From positions 124,001 to 188,000 of the forward strand of contig NZ_NEVK01000007.1 of the NCBI RefSeq assembly GCF_002261265.1: 64,000 nucleotides of DNA, written 5' to 3'. Shown in pieces: positions 1 through 9,828 of the stretch. Source of the DNA: Bordetella genomosp. 7. GTDB lineage: Bacteria > Pseudomonadota > Gammaproteobacteria > Burkholderiales > Burkholderiaceae_B. Position 1 is the first letter of the stretch. Each line of letters begins with the position of its first letter. Position numbers and translations under genes: made by a program. The notes under the pieces are model-generated. The model saw only the letters and a program-made list of their open reading frames with translations. It made no database searches and had not been told where the DNA came from.

Positions 1-145
1 GGCTACCGAAGTCCATGCGCAGGTAGAGGGCGACGCGTTCTTTCCGTACCTGCCCTCATTTGCATGGAAAGAGATTTCACGCGAAGCGCAGCCCGCCGAA
101 AACGGCTACGCGTACGACTTCGTGGTGTACGAAAGCCAGCGCTGA
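1..145 (+). CDS. folA: Dihydrofolate reductase, C-terminal end (partial)
   Basis: An open frame enters from the left edge and stops at 143-145. It gives 48 codons from base 2. The peptide begins ATEVHAQVEGDAFFP and ends YDFVVYESQR, which matches the last strand region of dihydrofolate reductases (LTEVHAEVEGDAFFP...Y.FV.YER). The enzyme reduces dihydrofolate to tetrahydrofolate in the cytoplasm. Only the tail is visible, so the active-site residues cannot be checked. The gene converges on the regulator that ends at 158, with only 12 bases between the two stops. Confidence 0.85.
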   Translation, partial: ATEVHAQVEGDAFFPYLPSFAWKEISREAQPAENGYAYDFVVYESQR

Positions 146-157
146 CGGCGGCGGCGC

Positions 158-1570
158 CTACCCGGACGCCCCCGCGCCCTGCAGAAAGCGCCACAACTCC
201 GGGCCCTGCGAGTACGCCACGTTAAAGCGTATCCAGGGCACATCTTCTGCGGCCGGGTCGAAATACGAACCCGGCGCCAGCCATACGCCATGCTGCAACG
301 CCCGTTCGGCCAGCACATTGGCTCCCCTGGACGCATCGGGCAGCCGTGCCCACAGAAACAGGCCCGCCTGCGGCCTTGCCCACACTGTCATGTCGAGGGC
401 GTCCATCTGCTGGCACACCGTGGCGTGCGCCTGTGCCAGGCGCTCGCGAGTGCGCGTGATGTGGGCGCGGTAGCGGCCCTCGCGGATAACCTGGTGCACG
501 ACGCGCTCCATGATCTCGGGCGACGTCAGCCCCGCGGCCATCTTGGTGCGCGCAATATCCCGCATGACATCCCGGTGCGCGACCACGTAGCCCACCCTTA
601 CCGACGGGCTGATCACTTTGGAATACCCCCCCAGGTAAACCACCCGCTGCGCGCCGTCGAGCGCGGCCAGCATGGGCGCGATACCGGGCATCAGTTCGCG
701 CGAGATGTCATCTTCAATGATCCAGAAATCGTGCTGCTGCGCAGCCTGCAGCACCCGGAAGGCATTCGACATGCTCATCGTCGCGCCGGACGGGTTCTGC
801 AGCACAGTATTGACGAACAGCGCACGGGGCCGGTGCGCAGCGGCCAGGCTCTGCAAGGCCTCGCAGTCCAGCCCGTCGGAGGTGCGCGGCACGCTGACGA
901 TGCGCAACCCCGCCAGCCGCAATAGCGGCAACAGATTCGCGTAACAGGGTTGCTCCACCGCCACCGTATCGCCAGGACGCAACAGCGTGCGGATCACCAG
1001 GTCCAGCCCATGCGTGACGCCCTGGGTCAGGGCCACCTGGTCCACCGCGACTTGCAGCCCGTGCGCGGCCAGGCCGGAGGCCACACTTTCACGCAGCGGC
1101 ACATAGCCGTAGGGCTGCCCGTAGCCGGCGATACGTAAAGCCGGCACGCGGCTCAGATGCCGCAAGGCCTGGTGCAGCCCTTCTTCGTTCAGCCATTCCC
1201 CGGGCAACCACCCGCAACCAGACTTGATGGGTATGGAATGATCGGCGTAGATGTCAGACAGCAGCCAGCCCGCGCCCAGCTTCGGCGGCTGCCAGGGTGC
1301 AGGGTCGGTGGGCGCCGCCCGCGCCTGGGCGGCCACACGGTAGCCGGCGCCGGGCCGGGCGCTCAGCCACCCCTGCGCCACCAGCCGGCCATACGCGCTG
1401 GCCACGGTAAACGTACTGACCTCATATTTGCGGGCGAATTCGCGCACCGACGGCACGGGCATGCCGGATCTGAGCCATTGCCCCTGGATGGCCTGCGTAT
1501 AGGCCTGGACAATCTGGTCAACCAGGGGCGGAGCCTGCTTGCGCGATCGGTTGGGCTGGAAGTCGAACAT
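158..1570 (-). CDS. MocR-type regulator: GntR HTH fused to a PLP aminotransferase fold
   Basis: 470 residues from the ATG at 1570. The frame can be extended to a GTG at 1621, but the conserved winged-helix sequence begins just after MFDFQPN, so the ATG is preferred. Residues of about 10-75 form a GntR winged helix-turn-helix (VPSVREFARKYEVSTFTV). The remainder is a class I/II aminotransferase fold. Its predicted PLP lysine is K318, in GGYSKVISPSVRVGY. MocR proteins use this domain as a PLP- or aminoacyl-PLP-responsive sensor. The gene diverges from the omega-aminotransferase at 1774, so it probably controls that operon (inference from layout). The effector is unknown; beta-alanine or a related omega-amino acid is a reasonable guess. 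Confidence 0.87.
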   Translation of the reverse strand: MFDFQPNRSRKQAPPLVDQIVQAYTQAIQGQWLRSGMPVPSVREFARKYEVSTFTVASAYGRLVAQGWLSARPGAGYRVAAQARAAPTDPAPWQPPKLGAGWLLSDIYADHSIPIKSGCGWLPGEWLNEEGLHQALRHLSRVPALRIAGYGQPYGYVPLRESVASGLAAHGLQVAVDQVALTQGVTHGLDLVIRTLLRPGDTVAVEQPCYANLLPLLRLAGLRIVSVPRTSDGLDCEALQSLAAAHRPRALFVNTVLQNPSGATMSMSNAFRVLQAAQQHDFWIIEDDISRELMPGIAPMLAALDGAQRVVYLGGYSKVISPSVRVGYVVAHRDVMRDIARTKMAAGLTSPEIMERVVHQVIREGRYRAHITRTRERLAQAHATVCQQMDALDMTVWARPQAGLFLWARLPDASRGANVLAERALQHGVWLAPGSYFDPAAEDVPWIRFNVAYSQGPELWRFLQGAGASG

Positions 1571-1637
1571 GGGCACGGCTCGCGGATACTGGGCAATGGG
1601 ACCAGGCAATGAAACCAGCACAGTTTATTGATTATGT

Positions 1638-1647
1638 ACTGTACAGT
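1638..1647. promoter_or_regulatory. Candidate MocR operator in the divergent promoter region
   Basis: The 203-base gap between the regulator and the aminotransferase contains the perfect palindrome ACTGTACAGT. A second CAGTT half-element lies at 1621-1625, in the same orientation as the CAGTT inside the palindrome. Repeated half-sites of this kind are typical of MocR/GntR operators. The surrounding 1625-1680 stretch is AT-rich compared with the flanking coding DNA, as expected of a promoter. Assigning the site to this regulator is inference. Confidence 0.4.
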
Positions 1648-1773
1648 TAGCCCATTTTACGCAGATCGTATATTTTCTTACTCGCACGAGCCGGTGAGAA
1701 TGGCCTGGAACCTGCCCGCGGCGCGCCCATCTCATACCCGAGGCGCGCGCAGGCCATTACTGGAGCCCGCACC

Positions 1774-3099
1774 ATGAACGCCCCCAACGGTCTGCCCGAT
1801 CTTTCTCATCTGTGGATGCCGTTTACCGCCAACCGGCATTTCAAGTCCCAGCCCCGCCTGCTGGCCAGTGCCAAAGGCATGTACTACACGTCTGTCGACG
1901 GTCGCCACATCCTCGACGGCACTTCCGGGCTATGGTGCGTCAATGCGGGCCACTGCCGCGACGAAATCGCCCAGGCCATCGCCAGACAGGCTGCCTCGCT
2001 CGACTACGCCCCCGGCTTCCAGCTGGGCCACCCACAGGCATTCGAGGCCGCTTCGGCGGTCGCCGGAATCATGCCGGCCGGCCTGGACCGGATATTCTTC
2101 ACGAACTCCGGATCCGAATCCGTGGATACCGCGCTGAAAATCGCGCTGGCCTACCACCGCGCGCGTGGCGACGCGCAACGCACCCGGCTGATCGGGCGCG
2201 AGCGCGGCTACCACGGCGTGGGCTTTGGCGGCATTTCGGTAGGCGGCATATCGCCCAACCGCAAGACTTTCTCGGGGGCGCTGCTGCCCGCCGTCGACCA
2301 CCTGCCGCACACGCACAGCCTGGAACACAACGCGTTCTCGAAAGGCCAGCCGGCCTGGGGCGCCCACCTGGCCGACGAACTCGAGCGCATCGTGGCGCTG
2401 CACGACCCGTCGACCATCGCCGCCGTCATCGTCGAACCCATGGCGGGCTCGACCGGCGTGCTCGTGCCGCCGCAGGGCTATCTGCAGCGCCTGCGCGACA
2501 TTACGGCCAAGTACGGCATCCTGCTGATCTTCGATGAAGTCATCACGGGTTATGGCCGCCTGGGCGCCGCCACCGCCAGCGAATGCTTCGGCGTGACGCC
2601 CGACCTCATCACCATGGCCAAGGGCATCAGCAACGCCGCGGTGCCCGCCGGCGCGGTGGCCGTCAAGCGCGACGTGCACGACGCCATCGTCAACGGCGCG
2701 CCGGGCGGCATCGAGTTCTTCCACGGGTACACCTATTCGGCGCACCCGCTGGCCACGGCCGCCATCCTGGCCACGCTCGACATCTACCGCCGCGAAGACC
2801 TTTTCGCGCGGGCCCGCAAGCTGGCGCCGGCCTTCGAGGCCGCCGCCCATTCTTTGCAGGGCGCGCCCAATGTGATCGATGTGCGCAACATCGGGTTGGT
2901 GGCCGGCATCGAGCTGGCGCCCCGCAAGGACGCCCCCGGCGCGCGCGCGGCCGAAGCCTTCCACAAGTGCTTCGACAGCGGGCTGATGGTTCGCTATACG
3001 GGCGATACGCTGGCCGTGTCGCCGCCCCTGATTATCGAAGAAGCGCAGATCGATCAGATATTCCAGTCGATCGGCAACGTGTTGAAGGAAATCGCCTGA
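1774..3099 (+). CDS. Class III omega-amino acid (beta-alanine type):pyruvate aminotransferase
   Basis: 441 residues, the usual length for class III PLP transaminases. The N-terminal segment ([15 protein letters not shown]) and the [13 protein letters not shown] motif are those of omega-amino acid:pyruvate transaminases. The PLP region contains [13 protein letters not shown], and the predicted Schiff-base lysine is K283 in [15 protein letters not shown]. The enzyme transfers the amino group of beta-alanine or another omega-amine to pyruvate, giving alanine and malonic semialdehyde in the case of beta-alanine. It lies 4 bases upstream of mmsA, whose product can oxidise that semialdehyde to acetyl-CoA and CO2. 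The two genes form an operon divergent from the MocR regulator. The exact amine substrate cannot be read from sequence. Confidence 0.9.
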   Translation: MNAPNGLPDLSHLWMPFTANRHFKSQPRLLASAKGMYYTSVDGRHILDGTSGLWCVNAGHCRDEIAQAIARQAASLDYAPGFQLGHPQAFEAASAVAGIMPAGLDRIFFTNSGSESVDTALKIALAYHRARGDAQRTRLIGRERGYHGVGFGGISVGGISPNRKTFSGALLPAVDHLPHTHSLEHNAFSKGQPAWGAHLADELERIVALHDPSTIAAVIVEPMAGSTGVLVPPQGYLQRLRDITAKYGILLIFDEVITGYGRLGAATASECFGVTPDLITMAKGISNAAVPAGAVAVKRDVHDAIVNGAPGGIEFFHGYTYSAHPLATAAILATLDIYRREDLFARARKLAPAFEAAAHSLQGAPNVIDVRNIGLVAGIELAPRKDAPGARAAEAFHKCFDSGLMVRYTGDTLAVSPPLIIEEAQIDQIFQSIGNVLKEIA

Positions 3100-3103
3100 T
3101 CTC

Positions 3104-4591
3104 ATGAAGAAGCTCTCTCACTATATTGGCGGCCACGCCTACGAAGGTCGCAGCGGCCGCTACACCGAAGGCTTCAATCCGGCCACGGGCGAAGTCGCCA
3201 GCTCGATCCCGCTGGCCTCGCCCGAAGACGTCGACGCCGCCGTGGCGGCCGCGCGAGCGGCTTTCCCGGCCTGGTCCGAAACGCCCGCGCTCAAGCGCGC
3301 GCGCATCCTGTTCAAGTTCAAGGCGCTGCTCGATCAGCACCAGGACGAACTTGCCGCCCTGATCACGGCCGAGCACGGCAAAGTCCTGTCGGACGCGAAG
3401 GGCGAAGTCGTGCGCGGGATAGAAGTCGTGGAATTCGCCTGCGCCGCGCCGCAATTGCTCAAGGGCCAGTACACCGACCAGATCGGCGGCGGCATCGACA
3501 ACTGGAGCATGCGCCAGCCGCTGGGCGTGGTGGCCGGCATTACGCCGTTCAACTTCCCCATGATGGTGCCCTGCTGGATGTTTCCGGTAGCGCTGGCCTG
3601 CGGCAACACCTTCGTGCTCAAGCCTTCCGAACGCGACCCCTCGGTATCGCTGCGCCTGGCCGAACTGCTGAAAGAAGCGGGCCTGCCCGACGGGGTGTTC
3701 AATGTGGTGCAGGGCGACAAGCAGACAGTGGATGCGCTGATCGCGCATCCCAATGTCGAGGCGCTGTCTTTCGTGGGCTCGACACCCATCGCCGAATACA
3801 TCTACGCCGAAGGCTCTCGCCGTGGCAAGCGCGTGCAGGCGCTGGGCGGCGCCAAGAATCACATGGTCGTCATGCCGGATGCGCAGCTCGACCAGGCGAC
3901 GGACGCCCTTATTGGCGCGGCCTATGGTTCCGCGGGCGAGCGGTGCATGGCCATTTCCGTGGCCGTGGCGGTAGGCGATGTCGCCGACCAACTCATCGAG
4001 CGCCTGGAGCCGCGCGTGCGGGCGCTGGTGATCAAGAACGGCATGGAGCCCGACGCCGAGATGGGGCCGCTGGTCACCGCCCAGCACCGCGCCAAGGTGC
4101 TGGGTTACATCGAAGACGGCGTCGCCGCGGGCGCCAGGCTGGTCGTGGATGGCCGCGAACCGCGCTTTGACGGCAAGGGTTACTTTCTGGGCGGCACGCT
4201 CTTTGACCACGTGACGCCGCAGATGAACATCTACCGCGAAGAAATCTTCGGGCCGGTTCTGTGCGTGGTGCGCGTACCCGACTTCGCCTCGGCGGTCGAA
4301 CTGATCAACGCGCACGAATTCGGCAATGGCGTGGCGTGCTTCACGTCGGACGGCGGCGTTGCGCGGGCATTTGCCCGGCAGATCAAGGTGGGCATGGTCG
4401 GCATCAACGTGCCCATTCCGGTGCCCATGGCATGGCACTCGTTCGGCGGCTGGAAGCGTTCGCTGTTCGGCGACCACCACGCCTACGGCGAAGAAGGCGT
4501 GCGTTTCTATACGCGCTACAAGAGCGTCATGCAACGCTGGCCCGACAGCATCGCCAAGGGCGCCGAATTCACCATGCCCGTCGCGAAGTAA
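3104..4591 (+). CDS. mmsA: CoA-acylating methylmalonate/malonate-semialdehyde dehydrogenase
   Basis: 495 residues, typical for the MmsA branch of the aldehyde dehydrogenase superfamily. The cofactor region contains [16 protein letters not shown] and the catalytic cysteine is C281, in [11 protein letters not shown]. This branch lacks the usual general-base glutamate of ordinary aldehyde dehydrogenases and uses CoA as acyl acceptor. It converts (methyl)malonate semialdehyde, NAD+ and CoA into propionyl- or acetyl-CoA plus CO2. The start codon is 5 bases after the aminotransferase stop, so translation is probably coupled. Together the pair forms the two-step beta-alanine degradation route. A role in valine or myo-inositol breakdown is possible, but no genes of those pathways are nearby. 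Confidence 0.9.
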   Translation: MKKLSHYIGGHAYEGRSGRYTEGFNPATGEVASSIPLASPEDVDAAVAAARAAFPAWSETPALKRARILFKFKALLDQHQDELAALITAEHGKVLSDAKGEVVRGIEVVEFACAAPQLLKGQYTDQIGGGIDNWSMRQPLGVVAGITPFNFPMMVPCWMFPVALACGNTFVLKPSERDPSVSLRLAELLKEAGLPDGVFNVVQGDKQTVDALIAHPNVEALSFVGSTPIAEYIYAEGSRRGKRVQALGGAKNHMVVMPDAQLDQATDALIGAAYGSAGERCMAISVAVAVGDVADQLIERLEPRVRALVIKNGMEPDAEMGPLVTAQHRAKVLGYIEDGVAAGARLVVDGREPRFDGKGYFLGGTLFDHVTPQMNIYREEIFGPVLCVVRVPDFASAVELINAHEFGNGVACFTSDGGVARAFARQIKVGMVGINVPIPVPMAWHSFGGWKRSLFGDHHAYGEEGVRFYTRYKSVMQRWPDSIAKGAEFTMPVAK

Positions 4592-4813
4592 ACGCGGCCG
4601 CAGCGCTGGCGCGACGCGCCAGGCCAGGCGCACGGCCAGCCCGCAATAGGGCCGGGCGTGCGCTGGCGCGCGCTCGCGCCCCGATCCATGCGGCCTGCAT
4701 ATCGCTGCCGCGCTACGGTCATCCCTTATTGCCCAACCCGAAAATCTTCAGCAGAATCGCTTTATCCGGATTTCTTCCACGCGTTCGCAAGCCCCATCAA
4801 GGATCATTCGACG

Positions 4814-6325
4814 ATGCGCATCGGGATAGGCGGGTTCCAGCACGAAACCAATACATTCGCGCCATCGCGCGCCACTTGGGAAGAATTCGCCGACAAAGGC
4901 GGAGGCTGGCCCAAGCTGGTGTCCGGGCCGGCCATGTTCGACGCCGTGGCGGGCGCCAACATCCCGGTCGCGGGCTTTATCGACGCCATGCGCGAACACA
5001 CGCTGCTGCCCACCACCTGGGCGGCCGCCAGCCCTTCCGGCCCTGTCACGCGCGACGCCTACGAGCGCATCGGCTCCCTGATCCTCGACGGCCTGCGCCA
5101 GGCCATGCCGCTCGACGCCGTCTATCTCGACCTGCACGGCGCAATGGTTGCCGAACACCTCGACGACGGCGAAGGCGAGCTGCTGCGCAGGGTGCGCGCC
5201 CTGGTGGGCCCTGCCGTTCCCATCGTGGCCAGCCTCGACCTGCACGCCAACGTCACGCGAGCCATGATCGCGCATGCCGATAGCCTGGTCTGCTATCGCA
5301 CCTACCCGCACATCGACATGGCCGAAACCGGCCAACGCGCGGCGCAGCTGCTCGACCGCCGCCTGCATGGCATGCCGCGCCCCTACGTCGCGCTGCGCAG
5401 CATTCCCTACCTGATCTCGCTTTGCTGGCAGTCCACTGATATCGAACCGGCTCGCAGCCTGTACAAGCTGCTCGACGATATCGAAACCCGCGAAACCGTC
5501 ATCAGCCTGTCTTTCGCCACCGGATTCCCGGCGGCCGATTTTCCCGAATGCGCACCAACCGTGTGGGCCTACAGCGACACCCAGGCCGACGCCGACGCAG
5601 CGGCAGATGCCATGGCCCGTGCCGTGCTCAACGCCGAGGCCGACTTCGGCGGCAAGATCCACGATCCCGACGAAGCCGTGCAGGCGGCCATGGCCATGGC
5701 AAGCCAGGCGCCCAAGCCTGTCATCATCGCCGACGTCCAGGACAACCCCGGCGCCGGGGGCAGCTCCGACACCACGGGCATCCTGCGCGCATTGCTGCGG
5801 CACGGCGCGGCCAATGCCGCCATCGGCCTCATCGTCGATCCGCAGGCCGCGCGGGCTGCGCATCGCGCCGGCGTCGGCAACACCGTCCGGATCGCCCTGG
5901 GCGGGCACTCCGGCATTCCCGACGACACCCCGCTCGACGCCGAGTTCGTGGTCGAAAAAACATCCGACGGCCGCTTCGACACGCACGGCGCCTTTTATCG
6001 CGGTTTCCACATGGATCTCGGCCCCAGCGCGTGCCTGCGCCTGGACGGCGTGCGCATCGTCGTGGCCTCGAACAAAGTGCAGATGGCCGACCAGGAAATG
6101 TTCCGCTTTGCCGGCATCGAGCCCACGCGCCAGGCCATCCTGGTGGTAAAGAGCTCGGCGCACTTTCGCGCCGACTTCACGGACATCGCCCACGCCATCC
6201 TGGTATGCGCGGCGCCGGGCTCCATGCTGATGGACGCCGCGCAGCAACCATGGACACGGCTGCGGCACGGCATCAGAATGGCACCTTGCGGTCCCGCTTT
6301 TTCCGCCCGCACGGCCATTGCCTGA
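4814..6325 (+). CDS. M81 family (MlrC-like) metallopeptidase, copy 1
   Basis: 503 residues from the ATG at 4814. An upstream in-frame extension is ignored because the family N-terminus (RIGIGGFQHETNTF) begins exactly here. H10 lies in the HETNTF signature, and YLDLHGAMV and SLDLHANVT supply further histidine and aspartate residues of the likely zinc site. The second half is the MlrC C-terminal domain, with IADVQDNPGAGGSSDTTG. MlrC hydrolyses linearised microcystin, but most relatives have unknown substrates. No signal peptide is seen, so it should act in the cytoplasm. It stands immediately upstream of a peptide-type ABC importer whose last partner is a second M81 enzyme (11580-13055), which suggests that imported peptides are hydrolysed inside the cell. 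Confidence 0.85.
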   Translation: MRIGIGGFQHETNTFAPSRATWEEFADKGGGWPKLVSGPAMFDAVAGANIPVAGFIDAMREHTLLPTTWAAASPSGPVTRDAYERIGSLILDGLRQAMPLDAVYLDLHGAMVAEHLDDGEGELLRRVRALVGPAVPIVASLDLHANVTRAMIAHADSLVCYRTYPHIDMAETGQRAAQLLDRRLHGMPRPYVALRSIPYLISLCWQSTDIEPARSLYKLLDDIETRETVISLSFATGFPAADFPECAPTVWAYSDTQADADAAADAMARAVLNAEADFGGKIHDPDEAVQAAMAMASQAPKPVIIADVQDNPGAGGSSDTTGILRALLRHGAANAAIGLIVDPQAARAAHRAGVGNTVRIALGGHSGIPDDTPLDAEFVVEKTSDGRFDTHGAFYRGFHMDLGPSACLRLDGVRIVVASNKVQMADQEMFRFAGIEPTRQAILVVKSSAHFRADFTDIAHAILVCAAPGSMLMDAAQQPWTRLRHGIRMAPCGPAFSARTAIA

Positions 6326-6405
6326 CCCTGGCGCGCCGCCCCGGCTGCGCGCCAGTTCAATCGGCGGAATCCTCCGCCGACCCAACGACTTGAAGGGGAA
6401 TCTCC

Positions 6406-7971
6406 ATGCTGAAGCTAGTTCGTGCGGCCGCCCTGGCCGGTGCCACGCTCATGGCGGCAGGCGGCGTCCACGCCGAAACCGTCATCCGCGCGGTCATGCA
6501 TTCGCCGTTGCGCCTTACCGACCCCCATGCCACCACGGCGTACATCACGACCTGGCACGGGTACATGATCTACGACACCCTGCTGGCTACCGATGCCAAT
6601 AATAAAGTCCAGCCGCAGATGCTCGAAAAATGGGAAGTCTCCGACGACGGCAAGACTTACACCATGACACTGCGCGACGGCCTCAAGTGGCATGACGGCC
6701 AGCCGGTCAAGGCCGAAGATTGCGTCGCCTCGATCAAGCGCTGGGCCGCCGGCGACGGCATGGGCCGCACGCTGCTGAAGTTCGTCTCCAGCATCGACGT
6801 GGTCGATGACAAGACTTTCCGCATCGTCATGACCGAACCCACCGACCTGGCATTGCGCGCGCTGTCCAAGCCCACGGGCACGGCCGCCTTCATGATGCCC
6901 AAGCGCATTGCCGAAATTCCCGTCGGCACCCCCATTACCGACATGACCGGCTCCGGCCCGTTCAAGATCGCCGAGTTCAAGCCGGGCGTCACGACGGTGT
7001 ACGTCAAGAACCCCGATTACGTCCCCCGCAAGGAACCCGCCAGCGCGCTGGCCGGCGGCAAAGTGGTCAATATCGACAAGGTCGTCTGGAACGTCATGCC
7101 CGATGCGCTGACCACCGCCAATGCCCTGATGGGCGGCGAGATCGACTACGTCGAACAGTTTCCGTACGACCTGCTGCCCATGCTCGACGGCAATTCCGAC
7201 TTCAAGGTCGAATCGCTCAGCCCCGTCGGCTACTTCACGATGTACCGCTTCAACTTCAAGTACCCGCCCTTCAACAACAAGAAGATCCGCCAGGCCGCAA
7301 TGTATGCCGTGGGCCAGGAAGACGTGATGAAGGCGCTGGTGGGCAATCCCAAGTACTACCAGACCTGCGCGTCGCTGTGGGGTTGCGGCACGCCGTACGA
7401 AAGCGATATCGGCAAGGACATGGTCGTGCCGTCGAATATCGAGAAAGCCCAGGCCCTGCTCAAAGAAGCCGGCTACGACAACACGCCCATCCTGGTCATG
7501 CACGCCACCGACGTAGGCACGCTCAGCCCGCAGCCTGTGGTCATGGCCCAGGCGCTGCGCAAGGCGGGCTTCAACGTGAACCTGGCCGCCATGGACTGGC
7601 AAACCGTCGCCACCCGCCGCGCCTCGAAGGCGGCGCCCGACGCCGGCGGCTGGAACGTTCACAACACCAACTGGTATGCCACCGACATCATGGACCCGGT
7701 CCGCTCCGCGCCCGCCTCGGCCAATGGCGACAGCGCCTGGTTCGGCTGGCCCGACTTCCCCGAGATCGAAGCCCTGCGCACCAAGTTCGCCCTGACCTCC
7801 GACCCGGCCGAACAAAAGAAGATCGCCGACGAAGTGCAGCGCATCGGCATCGAAGAAGGCCTTTACGTTCCGCTGGGCCAGATGTCGGTTCCCACCGCGT
7901 ATTCGGTCAAGCTCAGCGGCTTGGTACACGCGCCGATCATGGCGTTCTGGAACGTCAAGAAGGCGCCTTAG
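6406..7971 (+). CDS. ABC transporter substrate-binding protein, family 5 (Dpp/Opp type)
   Basis: 521 residues with a Sec signal peptide of about 24 residues (LVRAAALAGATLMAAGGVHA). The body is an SBP_bac_5 fold, with the characteristic LTDPHATTAY entry, LRDGLKWHDGQPVKAEDC and MTGSGPFKIAEF segments. The protein would capture a peptide or related solute in the periplasm and deliver it to the permeases encoded directly downstream. The gene begins 80 bases after the first M81 peptidase, and an AGGGGAA ribosome-binding site precedes the ATG. The ligand cannot be predicted. Members of this family also carry opines, nickel-chelates and sugars, but the flanking peptidases favour a peptide. Confidence 0.9.
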   Translation: MLKLVRAAALAGATLMAAGGVHAETVIRAVMHSPLRLTDPHATTAYITTWHGYMIYDTLLATDANNKVQPQMLEKWEVSDDGKTYTMTLRDGLKWHDGQPVKAEDCVASIKRWAAGDGMGRTLLKFVSSIDVVDDKTFRIVMTEPTDLALRALSKPTGTAAFMMPKRIAEIPVGTPITDMTGSGPFKIAEFKPGVTTVYVKNPDYVPRKEPASALAGGKVVNIDKVVWNVMPDALTTANALMGGEIDYVEQFPYDLLPMLDGNSDFKVESLSPVGYFTMYRFNFKYPPFNNKKIRQAAMYAVGQEDVMKALVGNPKYYQTCASLWGCGTPYESDIGKDMVVPSNIEKAQALLKEAGYDNTPILVMHATDVGTLSPQPVVMAQALRKAGFNVNLAAMDWQTVATRRASKAAPDAGGWNVHNTNWYATDIMDPVRSAPASANGDSAWFGWPDFPEIEALRTKFALTSDPAEQKKIADEVQRIGIEEGLYVPLGQMSVPTAYSVKLSGLVHAPIMAFWNVKKAP

Positions 7972-7980
7972 GAATCGGAC

Positions 7981-8922
7981 ATGCTGGCTTTTATCATCCG
8001 CCGCCTGCTAGCCACCATACCCGTCCTGGTATTGGTGGCCGTCGTGGTGTTCGCCATCCTGCGCCTGAGCCCCGGAGACCCGGCGGTCATCATGGCGGGC
8101 GACGCCGCCACGCCCGAACGCATCGCCCAGATACGCCAGGTAATGGGCCTGGACCAACCCCTGTTCAAGCAATTCTTCCTCTGGGCAGGCCGGTTGGTGC
8201 AGGGCGACATCGGCACATCGCTGATGTCGGGCGTACCAGTGCGGCAACTTATCAGCCAGCGGCTCGAACCTTCGCTCAGCCTGGCGGTGCTGACCCTGGT
8301 GTTCACGCTCATCGTGGCCATCCCGCTGGGCATCCTGGCCGCCTGGCGCCAGGGCCGGCTGCTCGACCGCATGGTCATGGGCTTTTCGGTATTGGGTTTC
8401 TCGGTGCCGGTTTTCGTCACCGGCTACCTTCTGATCTGGGCCTTCGCCATCGAGCTCGACTGGTTCAAGGTGCAAGGCTATGTGCCGCTGTCTCAGGGGT
8501 TCTGGCCGTTCCTGCACCGGCTGATCCTGCCCGCGTTGGCGCTGTCCACCATCTACGTGGCGCTGATCGCCCGCATCACGCGCACCAGCGTCATCGAAGT
8601 CATGGGTGAAGACTTCATCCGCACCGCGCGGGCCAAGGGGCTGGGCGAAACCGGCGTGCTGCTCGGGCATGCCCTGCGCAATGCGGCCGTGCCCATTGCC
8701 ACTGTCGTCGGCGTGGGCATCGCCCTGCTCATCAGCGGGGTGGTCGTCACCGAGTCGGTATTCAACATTCCCGGCCTGGGCCGGCTCGTGGTCGAAGCCG
8801 TGCTCGCGCGCGACTACCCGGTCATCCAGGGCCTTACGCTGTTCTTTGCCTTCGTGTACGTCTTCATCAATTTACTTGTCGATTGCGCCTACACGGTGTT
8901 CGACCCGCGCATCAGGTACTGA
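7981..8922 (+). CDS. ABC transporter permease, DppB type
   Basis: 313 residues with about six membrane segments. It has the N-terminal LRLSPGDPAVIMAGDAATPE region of DppB/OppB permeases. The cytoplasmic EAA loop, which contacts the ATPase, is visible as FIRTARAKGLGETGVLLGHA. It starts 9 bases after the binding-protein stop. It forms the inner-membrane channel together with the second permease at 8925. Nothing suggests degradation, and the length is normal for the family. Confidence 0.92.
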   Translation: MLAFIIRRLLATIPVLVLVAVVVFAILRLSPGDPAVIMAGDAATPERIAQIRQVMGLDQPLFKQFFLWAGRLVQGDIGTSLMSGVPVRQLISQRLEPSLSLAVLTLVFTLIVAIPLGILAAWRQGRLLDRMVMGFSVLGFSVPVFVTGYLLIWAFAIELDWFKVQGYVPLSQGFWPFLHRLILPALALSTIYVALIARITRTSVIEVMGEDFIRTARAKGLGETGVLLGHALRNAAVPIATVVGVGIALLISGVVVTESVFNIPGLGRLVVEAVLARDYPVIQGLTLFFAFVYVFINLLVDCAYTVFDPRIRY

Positions 8923-8924
8923 CC

Positions 8925-9824
8925 ATGGTCACGCAATCCGACACCATCACCCAGGCTCCCGACCCACACGTAAGCGATCCGCGCACCTCGGCCTGGCGCC
9001 GCGTGCGCCATTCCCTGAAAAGCTGGCCGGTGCTGCTGGCGCTGATCGTGCTGCTGCTGATCGTGGCTGCAGCGCTGCTGGCACCATGGCTGGGCACGGT
9101 CAACCCCACCGCCATCGATCCGGCCAACCGCCTGAAGCCTCCTTTCGGCGGTTATCTTCTGGGCACCGACGCCTTCGGGCGCGACATCTGGTCGCGCGTC
9201 GTGTATGGCTCGCGAATCTCGCTCATCGCGGGGCTCGGCGCGGCGGTCATCAGCGTCATCGCCGGGCTGGTCATCGGCCTCATCGCCGGCTGGTTCCGTT
9301 CGCTCGACGGCCTGATCATGCGGGTCATGGACGCCATCATGGCGATCCCGGGCATCCTGCTGGCCATCGCGCTGGTGTCGGTTACCGGCGCCAGCCTCAC
9401 TACCGTGCTGGTGGCTATCACCATTCCCGAGATTCCGCGCGTGGTCCGCCTGGTGCGCGGCCAGATCCTCAGTGTGCGCGGCGAACCCTACGTCGAAGCC
9501 GCGCTGGCGCTGGGCACGCCGCTGCCCCTGCTGCTGTGGCGCCACATGGTGCCCAGCACGGTGGCGCCGCTTACGGTACAGGGCACCTATGTGTTTGCAT
9601 CGGCCATGCTCACCGAAGCCATCCTCAGCTTCCTGGGTGCGGGCATCCCGCCCGAAATCCCCTCCTGGGGCAACATCATGTCCGAAGGGCGCATGTACTT
9701 CCGCATGCTGCCCGGCCTGATCCTGTTCCCCGGCCTGTTCCTGTCGCTGACGGTGCTCAGCGTCAACATCCTGGGCGACGCGCTGCGCGATGCGCTCGAT
9801 CCCAAGATGGCAAAAAGGATCTGA
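8925..9824 (+). CDS. ABC transporter permease, DppC type
   Basis: 299 residues from the ATG at 8925, two bases after the stop of the first permease. A longer in-frame extension into that gene is rejected. It has the DppC features: a basic N-terminus, one membrane helix, the LLGTDAFGRDIWSRVVYGSR segment, and then five more helices. The EAA-like loop reads YVEAALALGTPLPLLLWRHM. It is the second half of the heterodimeric channel and is translationally linked to both neighbours. Confidence 0.92.
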   Translation: MVTQSDTITQAPDPHVSDPRTSAWRRVRHSLKSWPVLLALIVLLLIVAAALLAPWLGTVNPTAIDPANRLKPPFGGYLLGTDAFGRDIWSRVVYGSRISLIAGLGAAVISVIAGLVIGLIAGWFRSLDGLIMRVMDAIMAIPGILLAIALVSVTGASLTTVLVAITIPEIPRVVRLVRGQILSVRGEPYVEAALALGTPLPLLLWRHMVPSTVAPLTVQGTYVFASAMLTEAILSFLGAGIPPEIPSWGNIMSEGRMYFRMLPGLILFPGLFLSLTVLSVNILGDALRDALDPKMAKRI

Positions 9825-9828
9825 CGCC

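Noticed and set aside
1571-1621. GTG start for the MocR regulator at 1621
   Set aside because: The extra 17 residues do not resemble the family, whose conserved region starts after the ATG at 1570.
4748-6385. Long antisense open frame over the first M81 gene, and similar ones over the aminotransferase, binding protein and gcvP
   Set aside because: Such frames are expected opposite highly biased GC-rich genes. None shows a family motif or a good start.
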